DNA of 5,849 nt from Chlamydiae bacterium RIFCSPHIGHO2_12_FULL_27_8 (GTDB taxonomy: Bacteria; Chlamydiota; Chlamydiia; Chlamydiales; SM23-39), in the NCBI GenBank assembly GCA_001796155.1, contig MGLU01000049.1, positions 1 through 5,849 on the forward strand. Direction: 5' to 3'. The notes below the pieces were generated by a model that saw only the letters and a list, made by a program, of their open reading frames with translations, made no database searches and was not told the DNA's origin. Shown piece after piece: positions 1-5,849 of this stretch (position 1 is the stretch's first letter; every line of letters begins with the position of its first letter). The position numbers and the translations under genes were made by a program.

Positions 1-3000
1 GACCGCTTGCCGGCAAAATGGGAGGAGAAATTTTAGTTAAAGGATCAATTGAAGATATCATTAAAAACGAAAGATCATTGACCGGAAAATACTTATCAAA
101 TGAGCTGCAAATTAGCGTTTCAAAAGAAAAAAGGGGTTTAAAAAAATTTTTAACCATAACAAACTGCACACATAACAATTTAAAAAATGTTGATTTAAAA
201 ATACCTTTAAATAATTTTATATCTATTACAGGAGTCTCCGGCTCCGGGAAATCTTCTTTAATAGCAGATACACTCTACCCTGCCATTTCAAATATTTTAA
301 ATAAATCCAAACATGAAGTTGGAAAATATGACAAAATAATTGGCCTTGAAAATATTAATCATGTAATTTTTGTTGATCAATCCCCTATTGGAAGGACAAT
401 AAGATCAAATACAGCTACATACACAAAACTTTTTGATGATATCAGAGAGCTTTTTTCTCAAACAAAAGCAAGTAAAATAAAGGGTTTTTTAGCTACACAT
501 TTTTCATTTAATACTAAAGAAGGGACATGTCAATACTGCAATGGACTTGGTAAAGTCAAAGTAGATATGGATTTTATGGAAGACATTTTTTCAACTTGTC
601 TTCAATGCGGAGGGAAAAGATTTTCTAAAGATATTTTAGATATTTGTTACAAAGATAAAAATATTTTTGATGTTTTGAATATGGATGTTGATGAGGCATA
701 TGAATTTTTCAAATCAATTCCAAAAATCGAATCAAAACTTCTTCTTTTAAAAGAAGTAGGTTTGGGTTATTTGCCTATTGGACAAAGTGCAACAACGCTT
801 TCCGGGGGAGAGGCTCAGAGAATCAAACTTTCAAAAGAGCTGTCAAATAAAAAAAGAAGCAATACTTTGTATATTTTAGATGAACCGACAACCGGATTGC
901 ATTTTCATGACATTCAAAATCTTTTAACAATTTTACATAGACTTGTTGATAATAATAACACAGTAATTGTTATTGAACATAATATGGATTTTGTAAAAAC
1001 TTCTGACTGGATAATAGATATTGGACCGGAGGCATCAGAAAATGGAGGTAAAATAATAGCTGAAGGAGATATTTCATCTATTTTAAAAAAAGATACTCCG
1101 ACGTCGAAAGCTTTAAAAAAAGCTTTGAAGGAAGAGCCGTTAAAATCAAAAAAAACTAAAGAAAAAAAAATAGTTTCTCAAAATATTTTAATTAATAAAG
1201 CATCAGAAAATAATTTAAAAAATGTTGATTTAGAAATTTTACATAATAAAATCAATATTTTTACAGGACCATCCGGAAGCGGAAAATCTTCTGTTGCATT
1301 TGATACAATTTTTAATGAAGGACAAATCAGATATTTACAATCTCTTGGAAACTTTGCAAAACAATTTCTAAATAAAATCAAAAGGCCTGAAGTTGAGTCT
1401 ATAAAGAATTTATATCCAACAATTGCTATAGAACAAAAAGGGCACTTATTGAGTCCAAGATCGACGATTGGTACTATTACAGAGATTTATGATTACTTAA
1501 GGCTATTATATACTCATATGGGAACTGCGCACTCTCCCGAAACTAAAGAGATATTAAAAACGATATCTATTGATTATGTTTTAGACAAACTTTTATCTAC
1601 ATATGAAGATAAAAAGATTCAAATTTTATCTCCTGTATATCTTGGGAGCTCAGAAACATTTGAAGATTTTACTCAAAAATATATTTCAAAAGGATTTTTA
1701 AAGATAAGGATTAATAAAGATTATTATTCATTTGAAGAGAAGATTGATTTTAATAATAATTTAAAAAACAGCCTTTATCTAGTGATAGATAGATTAATAA
1801 TTTCAAAATCTATAAAAAACCGACTATATGAAGCTTTAAAACTTGCAGCGACAATTTCAAATAATGAAATTACAATAGCATTAGAAAATGAAGATTTATA
1901 TTTTAATTTATCTTTTGCAGATGAAAAAACCGGTAAAAGCTATCCTCCTATAACTTTTCAAACTTTTTCATTTAATCACGAAGAAGGGATGTGTTTAGAC
2001 TGTCTGGGATTAGGATTTATATATGGAGCAAATTTAGAAGATGCATTTACAAGTAAAAACAATTCAATTCTAGATATTTTAAATAATTTTTTTAATGATG
2101 AAGAACTTGATCTGATGTATGAATATTTTAATTTTTTAAAAATAGATGCAGAAAAACCAATTAAAAAATTATCTTTAGAAGAATTGCAAATATTTTTAAA
2201 TGGTTCTGAAAAAGAATTTAAATATAAAAACATAATCTTTGTATATAAAGGTTTTAATAAAACACTTGAAGACTTATCAAAACATTCATCAAAAGAGATA
2301 AAAGAGTACTTAATTCCAATTTTAGAAAAAAGAAGCTGTCAAAGCTGCAATGGAGAGCGATTAAATCCTTTAGCGAGAAATGTTTTAATAAAAGATCTAT
2401 CTATTACTGCTTTTACGGCATTACCGGCTGAAAAAGCATTAAATTTTATTAATACGCTTACTCTAGATAAAAAAAATAGAAACATTTTAGAAGATGTTTT
2501 AAATTTTATAAAAAAATCTTTAACTTTTTTAAATGAAATAGGACTTGGATATATCTCTCTTGATAGATCTGCACCAACGCTTTCCGGAGGTGAGATGCAG
2601 AGAGTAAGACTTTCAAAACAGCTTGGATCATATTTAACATCATGCATTTATATTCTGGACGAACCTACAATTGGTTTGCATCCGCATAATATATCACTAC
2701 TGTTTAATGCATTAAAAAAATTAAATGACCTTGGAAATACATTGATTGTAGTAGAACACGATCCAATGTTTATAAAAAAAGCTGATTATATCTTTGATTT
2801 TGGTAAAGGTGCCGGTTATTTAGGAGGAGAAATCATTGCTAAAGGAAGTGTTGATGAAATATTAAAAAACAAAAATTCTATAACCGGAAAATATTTATCG
2901 AATAAAAACCAAATAGAAATGAACAAAAATAGAAGGGACATAAGTAACAAAAAATTAAAAATTAGAAATGCTAAAGTGCATAATTTAAAAAACATATCAT

Positions 3001-3947
3001 TTGAAGTCCCGTTAAATGCAATTACAGTTTTAAGCGGAGTTTCAGGGTCCGGAAAATCTACAATTTTATATGATATTATTAAACCTGCCTCTATTTCAGC
3101 TATCAAGCAAAAAATAGATTTTATAGATCTTTATTATGCTCAAGTTGAAGGATTAAAAAATTTTTCAAGGGTAGTAGTTTTAGATCAGTCTCCTATTGGT
3201 CAAACCTCTAGAGCTGATGTTGGAACATATTCTGAATTAATGCCGATACTTAGAAAATTTTATGCAGAGCTGCTTCTTTCAAAAACAAAGGGCTTGAGAC
3301 CTCAGAATTTTTCCTATAATCATCTTTCCGGAATGTGCAGAACATGTTGGGGACTTGGCTACAAACATATTCAGCTCCAGTTTCTTCCTCCGATTAAAGT
3401 TGAATGCGAATCATGCCACGGCAAAAAATTAAATCAAATATCTTTAGAAGTTAAATATAACAATAAAAATTTAGGTGAAGTTTTAGATCTAACTCTCGAT
3501 GAAGCTAAACAATTTTTTGAAATAATTCCAAAAATTGTAAAAAAAATTAACATCATACAGGAAGTAGGACTTGGATATTTAAAAATTGGTCAAGATCTTA
3601 ATACACTTTCACTTGGCGAAGCTCAAAGGCTCAGACTTTGCCTAGAGCTCGAAAAACAACATATGAAAAACACTTTATTTTTATTTGACGAGCCAACAAC
3701 CGGACTGCATTTTGTTGATATAGAAAAACTAATGAAAATTTTTAATTCACTTGCCGACAAAAAAAACACTCTCATTATCATTGAACACAATTTAGATATT
3801 TTAAAAAATGCTGATTACATAATTGATATAGGAAAAGAAGCCGGAGAAAATGGAGGTGAAATTATTGCGAGTGGAAGAGTTGAAGATATTATTGAAGTTA
3901 AAGATTCTTATACCGGAAAATATTTAAAAGAATATTTAACAAGCTAA
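1..3947 (+). CDS. uvrA: Double-length excinuclease ABC subunit A (UvrA), 5' end missing
   Basis: UvrA is the damage-recognition ATPase of nucleotide excision repair; it loads UvrB on damaged DNA. The frame is open to the left edge, and the codons before the first ATG (base 18) read PLAGK and fit the end of a UvrA ATPase domain, so that ATG is internal. Numbering from it (1309 residues), three ATPase halves follow. The first is unit 1 domain 2: Walker A 72-80, Cys 171/174/194/197, LSGGE 261-265, Walker B ending LDEP 287-290, His 321. A Lys-rich linker spans about 360-386. Next is unit 2 domain 1: Walker A 417-425, a UvrB-binding-like region about 535-605, Cys 659/662/774/777, LSGGE 855-859, DEP 881-883, His 914. 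Last is unit 2 domain 2: Walker A 1007-1015, Cys 1107/1110/1130/1133, DEP 1224-1226, His 1257. The last signature is LSLGE (1197-1201), not LSGGE. A normal UvrA is about 940 residues with two ATPase domains; this one implies four, as in chlamydial UvrA. The family call is certain; the N-terminal half of unit 1 is inferred to lie outside the window. Confidence 0.96.
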   Translation, partial: PLAGKMGGEILVKGSIEDIIKNERSLTGKYLSNELQISVSKEKRGLKKFLTITNCTHNNLKNVDLKIPLNNFISITGVSGSGKSSLIADTLYPAISNILNKSKHEVGKYDKIIGLENINHVIFVDQSPIGRTIRSNTATYTKLFDDIRELFSQTKASKIKGFLATHFSFNTKEGTCQYCNGLGKVKVDMDFMEDIFSTCLQCGGKRFSKDILDICYKDKNIFDVLNMDVDEAYEFFKSIPKIESKLLLLKEVGLGYLPIGQSATTLSGGEAQRIKLSKELSNKKRSNTLYILDEPTTGLHFHDIQNLLTILHRLVDNNNTVIVIEHNMDFVKTSDWIIDIGPEASENGGKIIAEGDISSILKKDTPTSKALKKALKEEPLKSKKTKEKKIVSQNILINKASENNLKNVDLEILHNKINIFTGPSGSGKSSVAFDTIFNEGQIRYLQSLGNFAKQFLNKIKRPEVESIKNLYPTIAIEQKGHLLSPRSTIGTITEIYDYLRLLYTHMGTAHSPETKEILKTISIDYVLDKLLSTYEDKKIQILSPVYLGSSETFEDFTQKYISKGFLKIRINKDYYSFEEKIDFNNNLKNSLYLVIDRLIISKSIKNRLYEALKLAATISNNEITIALENEDLYFNLSFADEKTGKSYPPITFQTFSFNHEEGMCLDCLGLGFIYGANLEDAFTSKNNSILDILNNFFNDEELDLMYEYFNFLKIDAEKPIKKLSLEELQIFLNGSEKEFKYKNIIFVYKGFNKTLEDLSKHSSKEIKEYLIPILEKRSCQSCNGERLNPLARNVLIKDLSITAFTALPAEKALNFINTLTLDKKNRNILEDVLNFIKKSLTFLNEIGLGYISLDRSAPTLSGGEMQRVRLSKQLGSYLTSCIYILDEPTIGLHPHNISLLFNALKKLNDLGNTLIVVEHDPMFIKKADYIFDFGKGAGYLGGEIIAKGSVDEILKNKNSITGKYLSNKNQIEMNKNRRDISNKKLKIRNAKVHNLKNISFEVPLNAITVLSGVSGSGKSTILYDIIKPASISAIKQKIDFIDLYYAQVEGLKNFSRVVVLDQSPIGQTSRADVGTYSELMPILRKFYAELLLSKTKGLRPQNFSYNHLSGMCRTCWGLGYKHIQLQFLPPIKVECESCHGKKLNQISLEVKYNNKNLGEVLDLTLDEAKQFFEIIPKIVKKINIIQEVGLGYLKIGQDLNTLSLGEAQRLRLCLELEKQHMKNTLFLFDEPTTGLHFVDIEKLMKIFNSLADKKNTLIIIEHNLDILKNADYIIDIGKEAGENGGEIIASGRVEDIIEVKDSYTGKYLKEYLTS

Positions 3948-3948
3948 T

Positions 3949-4110
3949 TCAGTACATAGAAGAAAGTTTATTTCTTGTAGATTTTGATTTAAACACATTA
4001 TACAATCTCCACAGACTTAACATCCCAAGTGTACATCGGTTAGATCTTAAAAGATGGACACATATTAATATATTTAAACCTTTTAAAACAAGAAAAAAAG
4101 ACGCTTTCAT
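3949..4110 (-). other. Doubtful 53-codon open frame between uvrA and the membrane protein gene
   Basis: On the minus strand an ATG at 4110 opens a frame of 53 codons ending in TGA at 3949-3951, one base beyond the uvrA stop codon. The peptide is basic and hydrophobic (for example SFFLVLKGLNILICVHLL near its start), and the frame stays open upstream of the ATG for about 12 more codons. No Shine-Dalgarno sequence precedes the ATG. The complementary plus-strand phase is also stop-free from 3902 to 4174 but contains no ATG or GTG. I recognise no family on either strand. It may be a decayed gene fragment, an RNA-coding stretch, or chance. Confidence 0.15.
4029..4061. other. Intergenic hairpin downstream of uvrA
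   Basis: GTGT-A-CATC (4029-4037) is complementary to GATG-G-ACAC (4053-4061), apart from one central A/G mismatch. This gives an eight-pair stem with a 15-base loop. No T-run follows on the plus strand, so it does not look like a standard intrinsic terminator. It may help end or protect the uvrA transcript, or belong to an unrecognised RNA. The structure is read directly from the sequence; any role is inference. Confidence 0.3.
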
Positions 4111-4153
4111 CCAACGATTGAAACCGTGTGTTTTTCCGCTTAACTGTCATAAT

Positions 4154-4183
4154 TTGATTGCTTTCTATATAAAATAATAATAT
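4154..4183 (+). promoter_or_regulatory. Possible sigma70-type promoter of the membrane protein gene
   Basis: TTGATT (4154-4159) resembles a -35 box. After an 18-base spacer comes TAATAT (4178-4183), a four-of-six match to TATAAT, about 38 bases before the chosen ATG. TAAAAT at 4170-4175 matches -10 better but has no -35 partner at the right distance. The region is so AT-rich that such matches arise easily by chance. Confidence 0.27.
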
Positions 4184-4207
4184 ATATTCAATTATATTGA
4201 AAAATTT

Positions 4208-4212
4208 AGGAG
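4208..4212 (+). promoter_or_regulatory. Ribosome binding site that fixes the start at 4221
   Basis: AGGAG is followed by an eight-base, all-T spacer and then ATG at 4221. The site lies inside the longer reading frame that begins with TTG at 4197, so it argues for the ATG and against that upstream start. Confidence 0.8.
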
Positions 4213-4220
4213 TTTTTTTT

Positions 4221-4595
4221 ATGTCTCATCAGCTAATGTCAAGAAGAAAGGCTCAGAGCCTAGCCTTAGCTCTTTTTTTAACAGGACTTGCAATTATTAC
4301 TTATACAAAGTACTGGTGGCCCGGAATTGCACTTGCAATAGGCGTGCCTCTTGCTGTTAAGCAGTATCTATTAGACAAAAAATTTGATATGATAGTTACT
4401 TTAGTTGTTTTTGTTGGAGTATTCATTACTGTACAATTCAATATTAAATGGGAAATAGTTCTGCCTGTACTTTTTACATTAGGTGGACTTTATGTCTTTT
4501 TTAAAGAGTTTTTTGGACCAAAAGAGATTGAAGAAGAAGATATTGATGAAGATTTGAATCATGAAATTGAAGAAGAAGACGAAGAACATAAATAA
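4221..4595 (+). CDS. Small four-helix membrane protein with acidic tail, function unknown
   Basis: A 124-residue protein whose start is chosen because AGGAG lies eight bases upstream. After a short basic N-terminus (SRRK at 7-10) there are four hydrophobic segments at about 12-28, 33-50, 56-73 and 78-97. They look like two similar helical hairpins: KYWWPGIALAIG and KWEIVLPVLFTLGG each put a Trp and a Pro at the start of the second helix. The last 24 residues are extremely acidic (15 Asp or Glu), so the tail is probably soluble and cytosolic. The Trp-Pro hairpin pattern recalls the LiaI/LiaF-like transmembrane region (DUF5668 type) of envelope-stress proteins, but this is only a resemblance and I name no function. 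It stands alone with its own possible promoter, 273 bases after uvrA, and converges on ldhA with a gap of 32 bases. It is a real gene judging by its ribosome binding site and membrane pattern; its role is unknown. Confidence 0.85.
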   Translation: MSHQLMSRRKAQSLALALFLTGLAIITYTKYWWPGIALAIGVPLAVKQYLLDKKFDMIVTLVVFVGVFITVQFNIKWEIVLPVLFTLGGLYVFFKEFFGPKEIEEEDIDEDLNHEIEEEDEEHK

Positions 4596-4627
4596 AACAG
4601 GTATACACTACTTGAAAAAAATATATT

Positions 4628-5623
4628 TTAATTATCTTTAAAAAAAACTTCATTTTCAGTTTTTTTATTGAGGAAAAAATTTTTTATATTTTTTAAAGTT
4701 GTTATAGAAATATTTTCCATCGCCTCTTTTGTAAAATATCCTTTATGTGATGTTATCAAAACATTTGGAAAAAACAACAGTCGTGATAAAACGTCATCTT
4801 TTATTATTAATGTTGAGTAATCTTTATAAAAATAATTTTCCTCCATTTCATACACATCAAGTCCGGCTGCAGACACTTTTTGATCTTTCAAAGCTTTTAT
4901 TAAATCCTTTGTATTAATAAGTTTGCCTCTTCCTGTATTTATTATCATGACGCCATCTTTCATTTTTGATATTGTTTTTTTATTTATCATATAATGATTT
5001 TCATTAGTTAATGGACAATGTAAGGAGATGATATCTGATTTTTTCAAAAGGCTGTTCAAGCTGACTAGCTTTATTTTTTTACTGCATTTTTTTAAATATG
5101 GATCATAAGCAATAACTTTCATGTTAAAACCTTGAGCAATATTGATTAAAATTTTTCCAATATTTCCGACTCCTATAACACCAAGAGTTTTTCCTTTTAA
5201 ATCAAATCCAAGCATTCCGTCCAATGAAAAATCCCCCATTCTTGTTCTTATAAAAGAGAGGTAATTTTTTCTATTTAAGGAAAGAATAAGACCCATTGCA
5301 TGTTCTGCAACTGCATAAGGAGAATATGTTGGGACTCTAACAATTTTAATTTTATCTTTCGCATGTTTTACATCTACATTATTAAATCCTGCACATCTTA
5401 GGGCAATGATCTTAACATTGTTTTTTATAAGCCCGTCGATAACCATCTTATCTACCTTATCTTCTACAAAAATACAGACAGCCTCATATCCTTTTGTTTT
5501 ATGAACGGATTTCATGTCTAAAGGTTCAGATAAAAATTTAAGATTAAACTTATATTTTTTATTAACCATTTCAAAAAAGCTGATATCATAAGATTTTGCA
5601 CTGAAAAAAATTATTTTTTGCAT
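4628..5623 (-). CDS. ldhA: D-lactate dehydrogenase (fermentative, NAD-dependent)
   Basis: It reduces pyruvate to D-lactate with NADH in the cytosol, restoring NAD+ during fermentation. The 331 residues (ATG start) compare with 329 in E. coli LdhA and align with it along the whole length, with near-identical stretches such as EAVCIFV, ALRCAGFNNVD and ISLHCPLT. The D-2-hydroxyacid dehydrogenase features are complete: substrate Arg76 in LRCAGFNN, the nucleotide-binding GVGNIG at 151-156 with the acidic Asp174 that favours NAD over NADP, and the catalytic trio Arg232 (NTGRG), Glu259 (DVYE) and His293 (TSHKG). The start is set by AAGGTG six bases before the ATG; a GTG three codons earlier overlaps that site and is less likely. 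No active-site residue is missing, so it should be functional. Other members of the family, such as hydroxyisocaproate dehydrogenases, are possible, but the match to LdhA proper is much closer. The gene converges on the membrane protein gene. Confidence 0.93.
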   Translation of the reverse strand: MQKIIFFSAKSYDISFFEMVNKKYKFNLKFLSEPLDMKSVHKTKGYEAVCIFVEDKVDKMVIDGLIKNNVKIIALRCAGFNNVDVKHAKDKIKIVRVPTYSPYAVAEHAMGLILSLNRKNYLSFIRTRMGDFSLDGMLGFDLKGKTLGVIGVGNIGKILINIAQGFNMKVIAYDPYLKKCSKKIKLVSLNSLLKKSDIISLHCPLTNENHYMINKKTISKMKDGVMIINTGRGKLINTKDLIKALKDQKVSAAGLDVYEMEENYFYKDYSTLIIKDDVLSRLLFFPNVLITSHKGYFTKEAMENISITTLKNIKNFFLNKKTENEVFFKDN

Positions 5624-5629
5624 AAAAGT

Positions 5630-5651
5630 CACCTTATTTTTTTTTATAAGG
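5630..5651 (-). promoter_or_regulatory. ldhA ribosome binding site inside a short hairpin
   Basis: On the minus strand the leader reads CCTTAT, eight A, ATAAGG, TG, ACTTTT, ATG. The Shine-Dalgarno AAGGTG (plus 5630-5635) overlaps the 3' arm of a perfect six-pair inverted repeat (plus 5632-5637 with 5646-5651). In the mRNA the CCUUAU arm would pair with the AAGG core. The stem is weak (four A-U and two G-C pairs), so it could open easily. The pairing is visible in the sequence; control of translation through it is inference. Confidence 0.5.
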
Positions 5652-5735
5652 AAATTTATATTTTAAAAAAAGATTTAATTGTTCTTTGATTTTTAAAATT
5701 CTTAATAGATTTCATCAATTTGACGAAGTGGGAAC

Positions 5736-5757
5736 CCATTCCTTCAGGGATGGAAGG
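5736..5757. other. Hairpin with an alternative, mutually exclusive pairing
   Basis: CCATTCC (5736-5742) pairs with GGGATGG (5747-5753) around a TTCA tetraloop: seven pairs including one G-T wobble. The overlapping CCTTC (5741-5745) can instead pair with GAAGG (5753-5757), leaving a seven-base loop. The two stems share bases and cannot form together. They sit in the most GC-rich block of the window. This may be part of a structured RNA or of a mobile-element end. Confidence 0.4.
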
Positions 5758-5769
5758 CAGGGCGATTAA

Positions 5770-5792
5770 AGTGGACCCCAAAGTCAAGACAA
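5770..5792. mobile_element. Possible IS3-family-like terminal repeat or remnant
   Basis: Read on the minus strand, this is TGTC, two bases, GACTTTGGGGTCCACTT. That resembles the ends of many IS3-family elements, which typically carry GACA or TGTC and a run of C or G flanking AAA or TTT (for example TGTCC..CTTTTTGGGGTCA). No transposase and no second end are visible in the window. If it is real, the element would be either decayed or mostly beyond the right edge. The resemblance is from memory of the family pattern. Confidence 0.2.
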
Positions 5793-5849
5793 TAAATTTA
5801 ACAATCAAGGAATTTGTTTTATATTTACAATCTTTTTTTTTAAAGACTA

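Larger units (their letters stand above)
5656..5849 (-). other. Open frame upstream of ldhA, running off the right edge; possible 3' end of a gene
   Basis: On the minus strand a frame is open from the window edge for 63 codons to TAA at 5656-5658, and ldhA starts 32 bases later in the same direction. If real, it is the C-terminus of an upstream gene co-transcribed with ldhA. The peptide has a hydrophobic stretch (SLIVKFIVLTLGSTLIAL) and a basic C-terminus; I recognise no family. Codons in the middle end in G or C far more often than in the rest of the window. The complementary plus-strand phase is also open (5690 to the edge), with an ATG at 5750 but no spaced ribosome binding site. The strand, and whether it is coding at all, is therefore uncertain; decayed mobile DNA is a real alternative. 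Confidence 0.25.

Noticed and set aside
18..20. ATG at base 18 as the start of uvrA
   Set aside because: The same frame is open to the left edge and its codons continue the UvrA domain 1 ending. Starting here would leave a fragment beginning in mid-domain, and no spaced ribosome binding site precedes it.
1178..3106. Antisense open frames of 67 to 102 codons inside uvrA (1178-1381, 1976-2233, 2339-2647, 2816-3106)
   Set aside because: They lie fully opposite strongly conserved UvrA codons and their peptides resemble no known family; they are shadows of the real gene.
3960..3976. AAGAAA-GTTTA-TTTCTT as the uvrA terminator
   Set aside because: Six weak pairs, only one of them G-C, and no T-run after it; too little to call a terminator.
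4025..4045. VHRLD in the plus-strand open frame as a pseudouridine synthase (RluA) remnant
   Set aside because: Only a five-residue match; the residues after it lack the family's TSG and nothing else in the frame fits.
4197..4220. TTG start eight codons upstream for the membrane protein
   Set aside because: The extension would encode across the AGGAG ribosome binding site, which is correctly spaced for the ATG at 4221.
4618..4629. AAAATATATTTT palindrome between the convergent genes as a bidirectional terminator
   Set aside because: It is made of A and T only, has no loop and no GC stem, and such palindromes are common by chance in this composition.
5624..5632. GTG start three codons upstream for ldhA
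   Set aside because: The GTG is part of the AAGGTG Shine-Dalgarno sequence, which is ideally spaced for the ATG at 5623; LdhA homologues also begin near that ATG.

Overview
The window is AT-rich bacterial DNA with compact, short-gapped genes. It holds three well-supported genes. The most telling is the left one, a UvrA that carries two consecutive UvrA units in one polypeptide. Such head-to-tail double UvrA proteins, about 1800 residues long, are best known from Chlamydiae. A chlamydia-like or other PVC-type host is therefore the leading guess, but the window holds no rRNA or other marker to prove it.

Layout: bases 1-3947 (+) are the 3' three-quarters or so of the double uvrA, which enters already open at the left edge. 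Bases 3948-4220 form a gap with a modest hairpin and stop-free frames on both strands but no convincing gene; a weak promoter sits at its right end. Bases 4221-4595 (+) encode a 124-residue membrane protein with four predicted helices and a very acidic tail. Bases 4628-5623 (-) encode a fermentative D-lactate dehydrogenase of the LdhA type, convergent with the membrane protein. Bases 5624-5849 lie upstream of ldhA. They hold a short hairpin that pairs with the ldhA ribosome binding site, a more GC-rich block at about 5720-5790 that may be a decayed insertion-sequence end, and a minus-strand frame that stays open to the right edge.

The genes do not form an obvious pathway. UvrA serves nucleotide excision repair, LdhA regenerates NAD+ from pyruvate under fermentation, and the membrane protein is of unknown function. 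The points most worth checking are the altered ABC signature in the last ATPase domain of UvrA, the loss of one zinc site in its second unit, the occluded ldhA ribosome binding site, and the two unexplained intergenic blocks. I found no clear sign of a new defence or mobile system.
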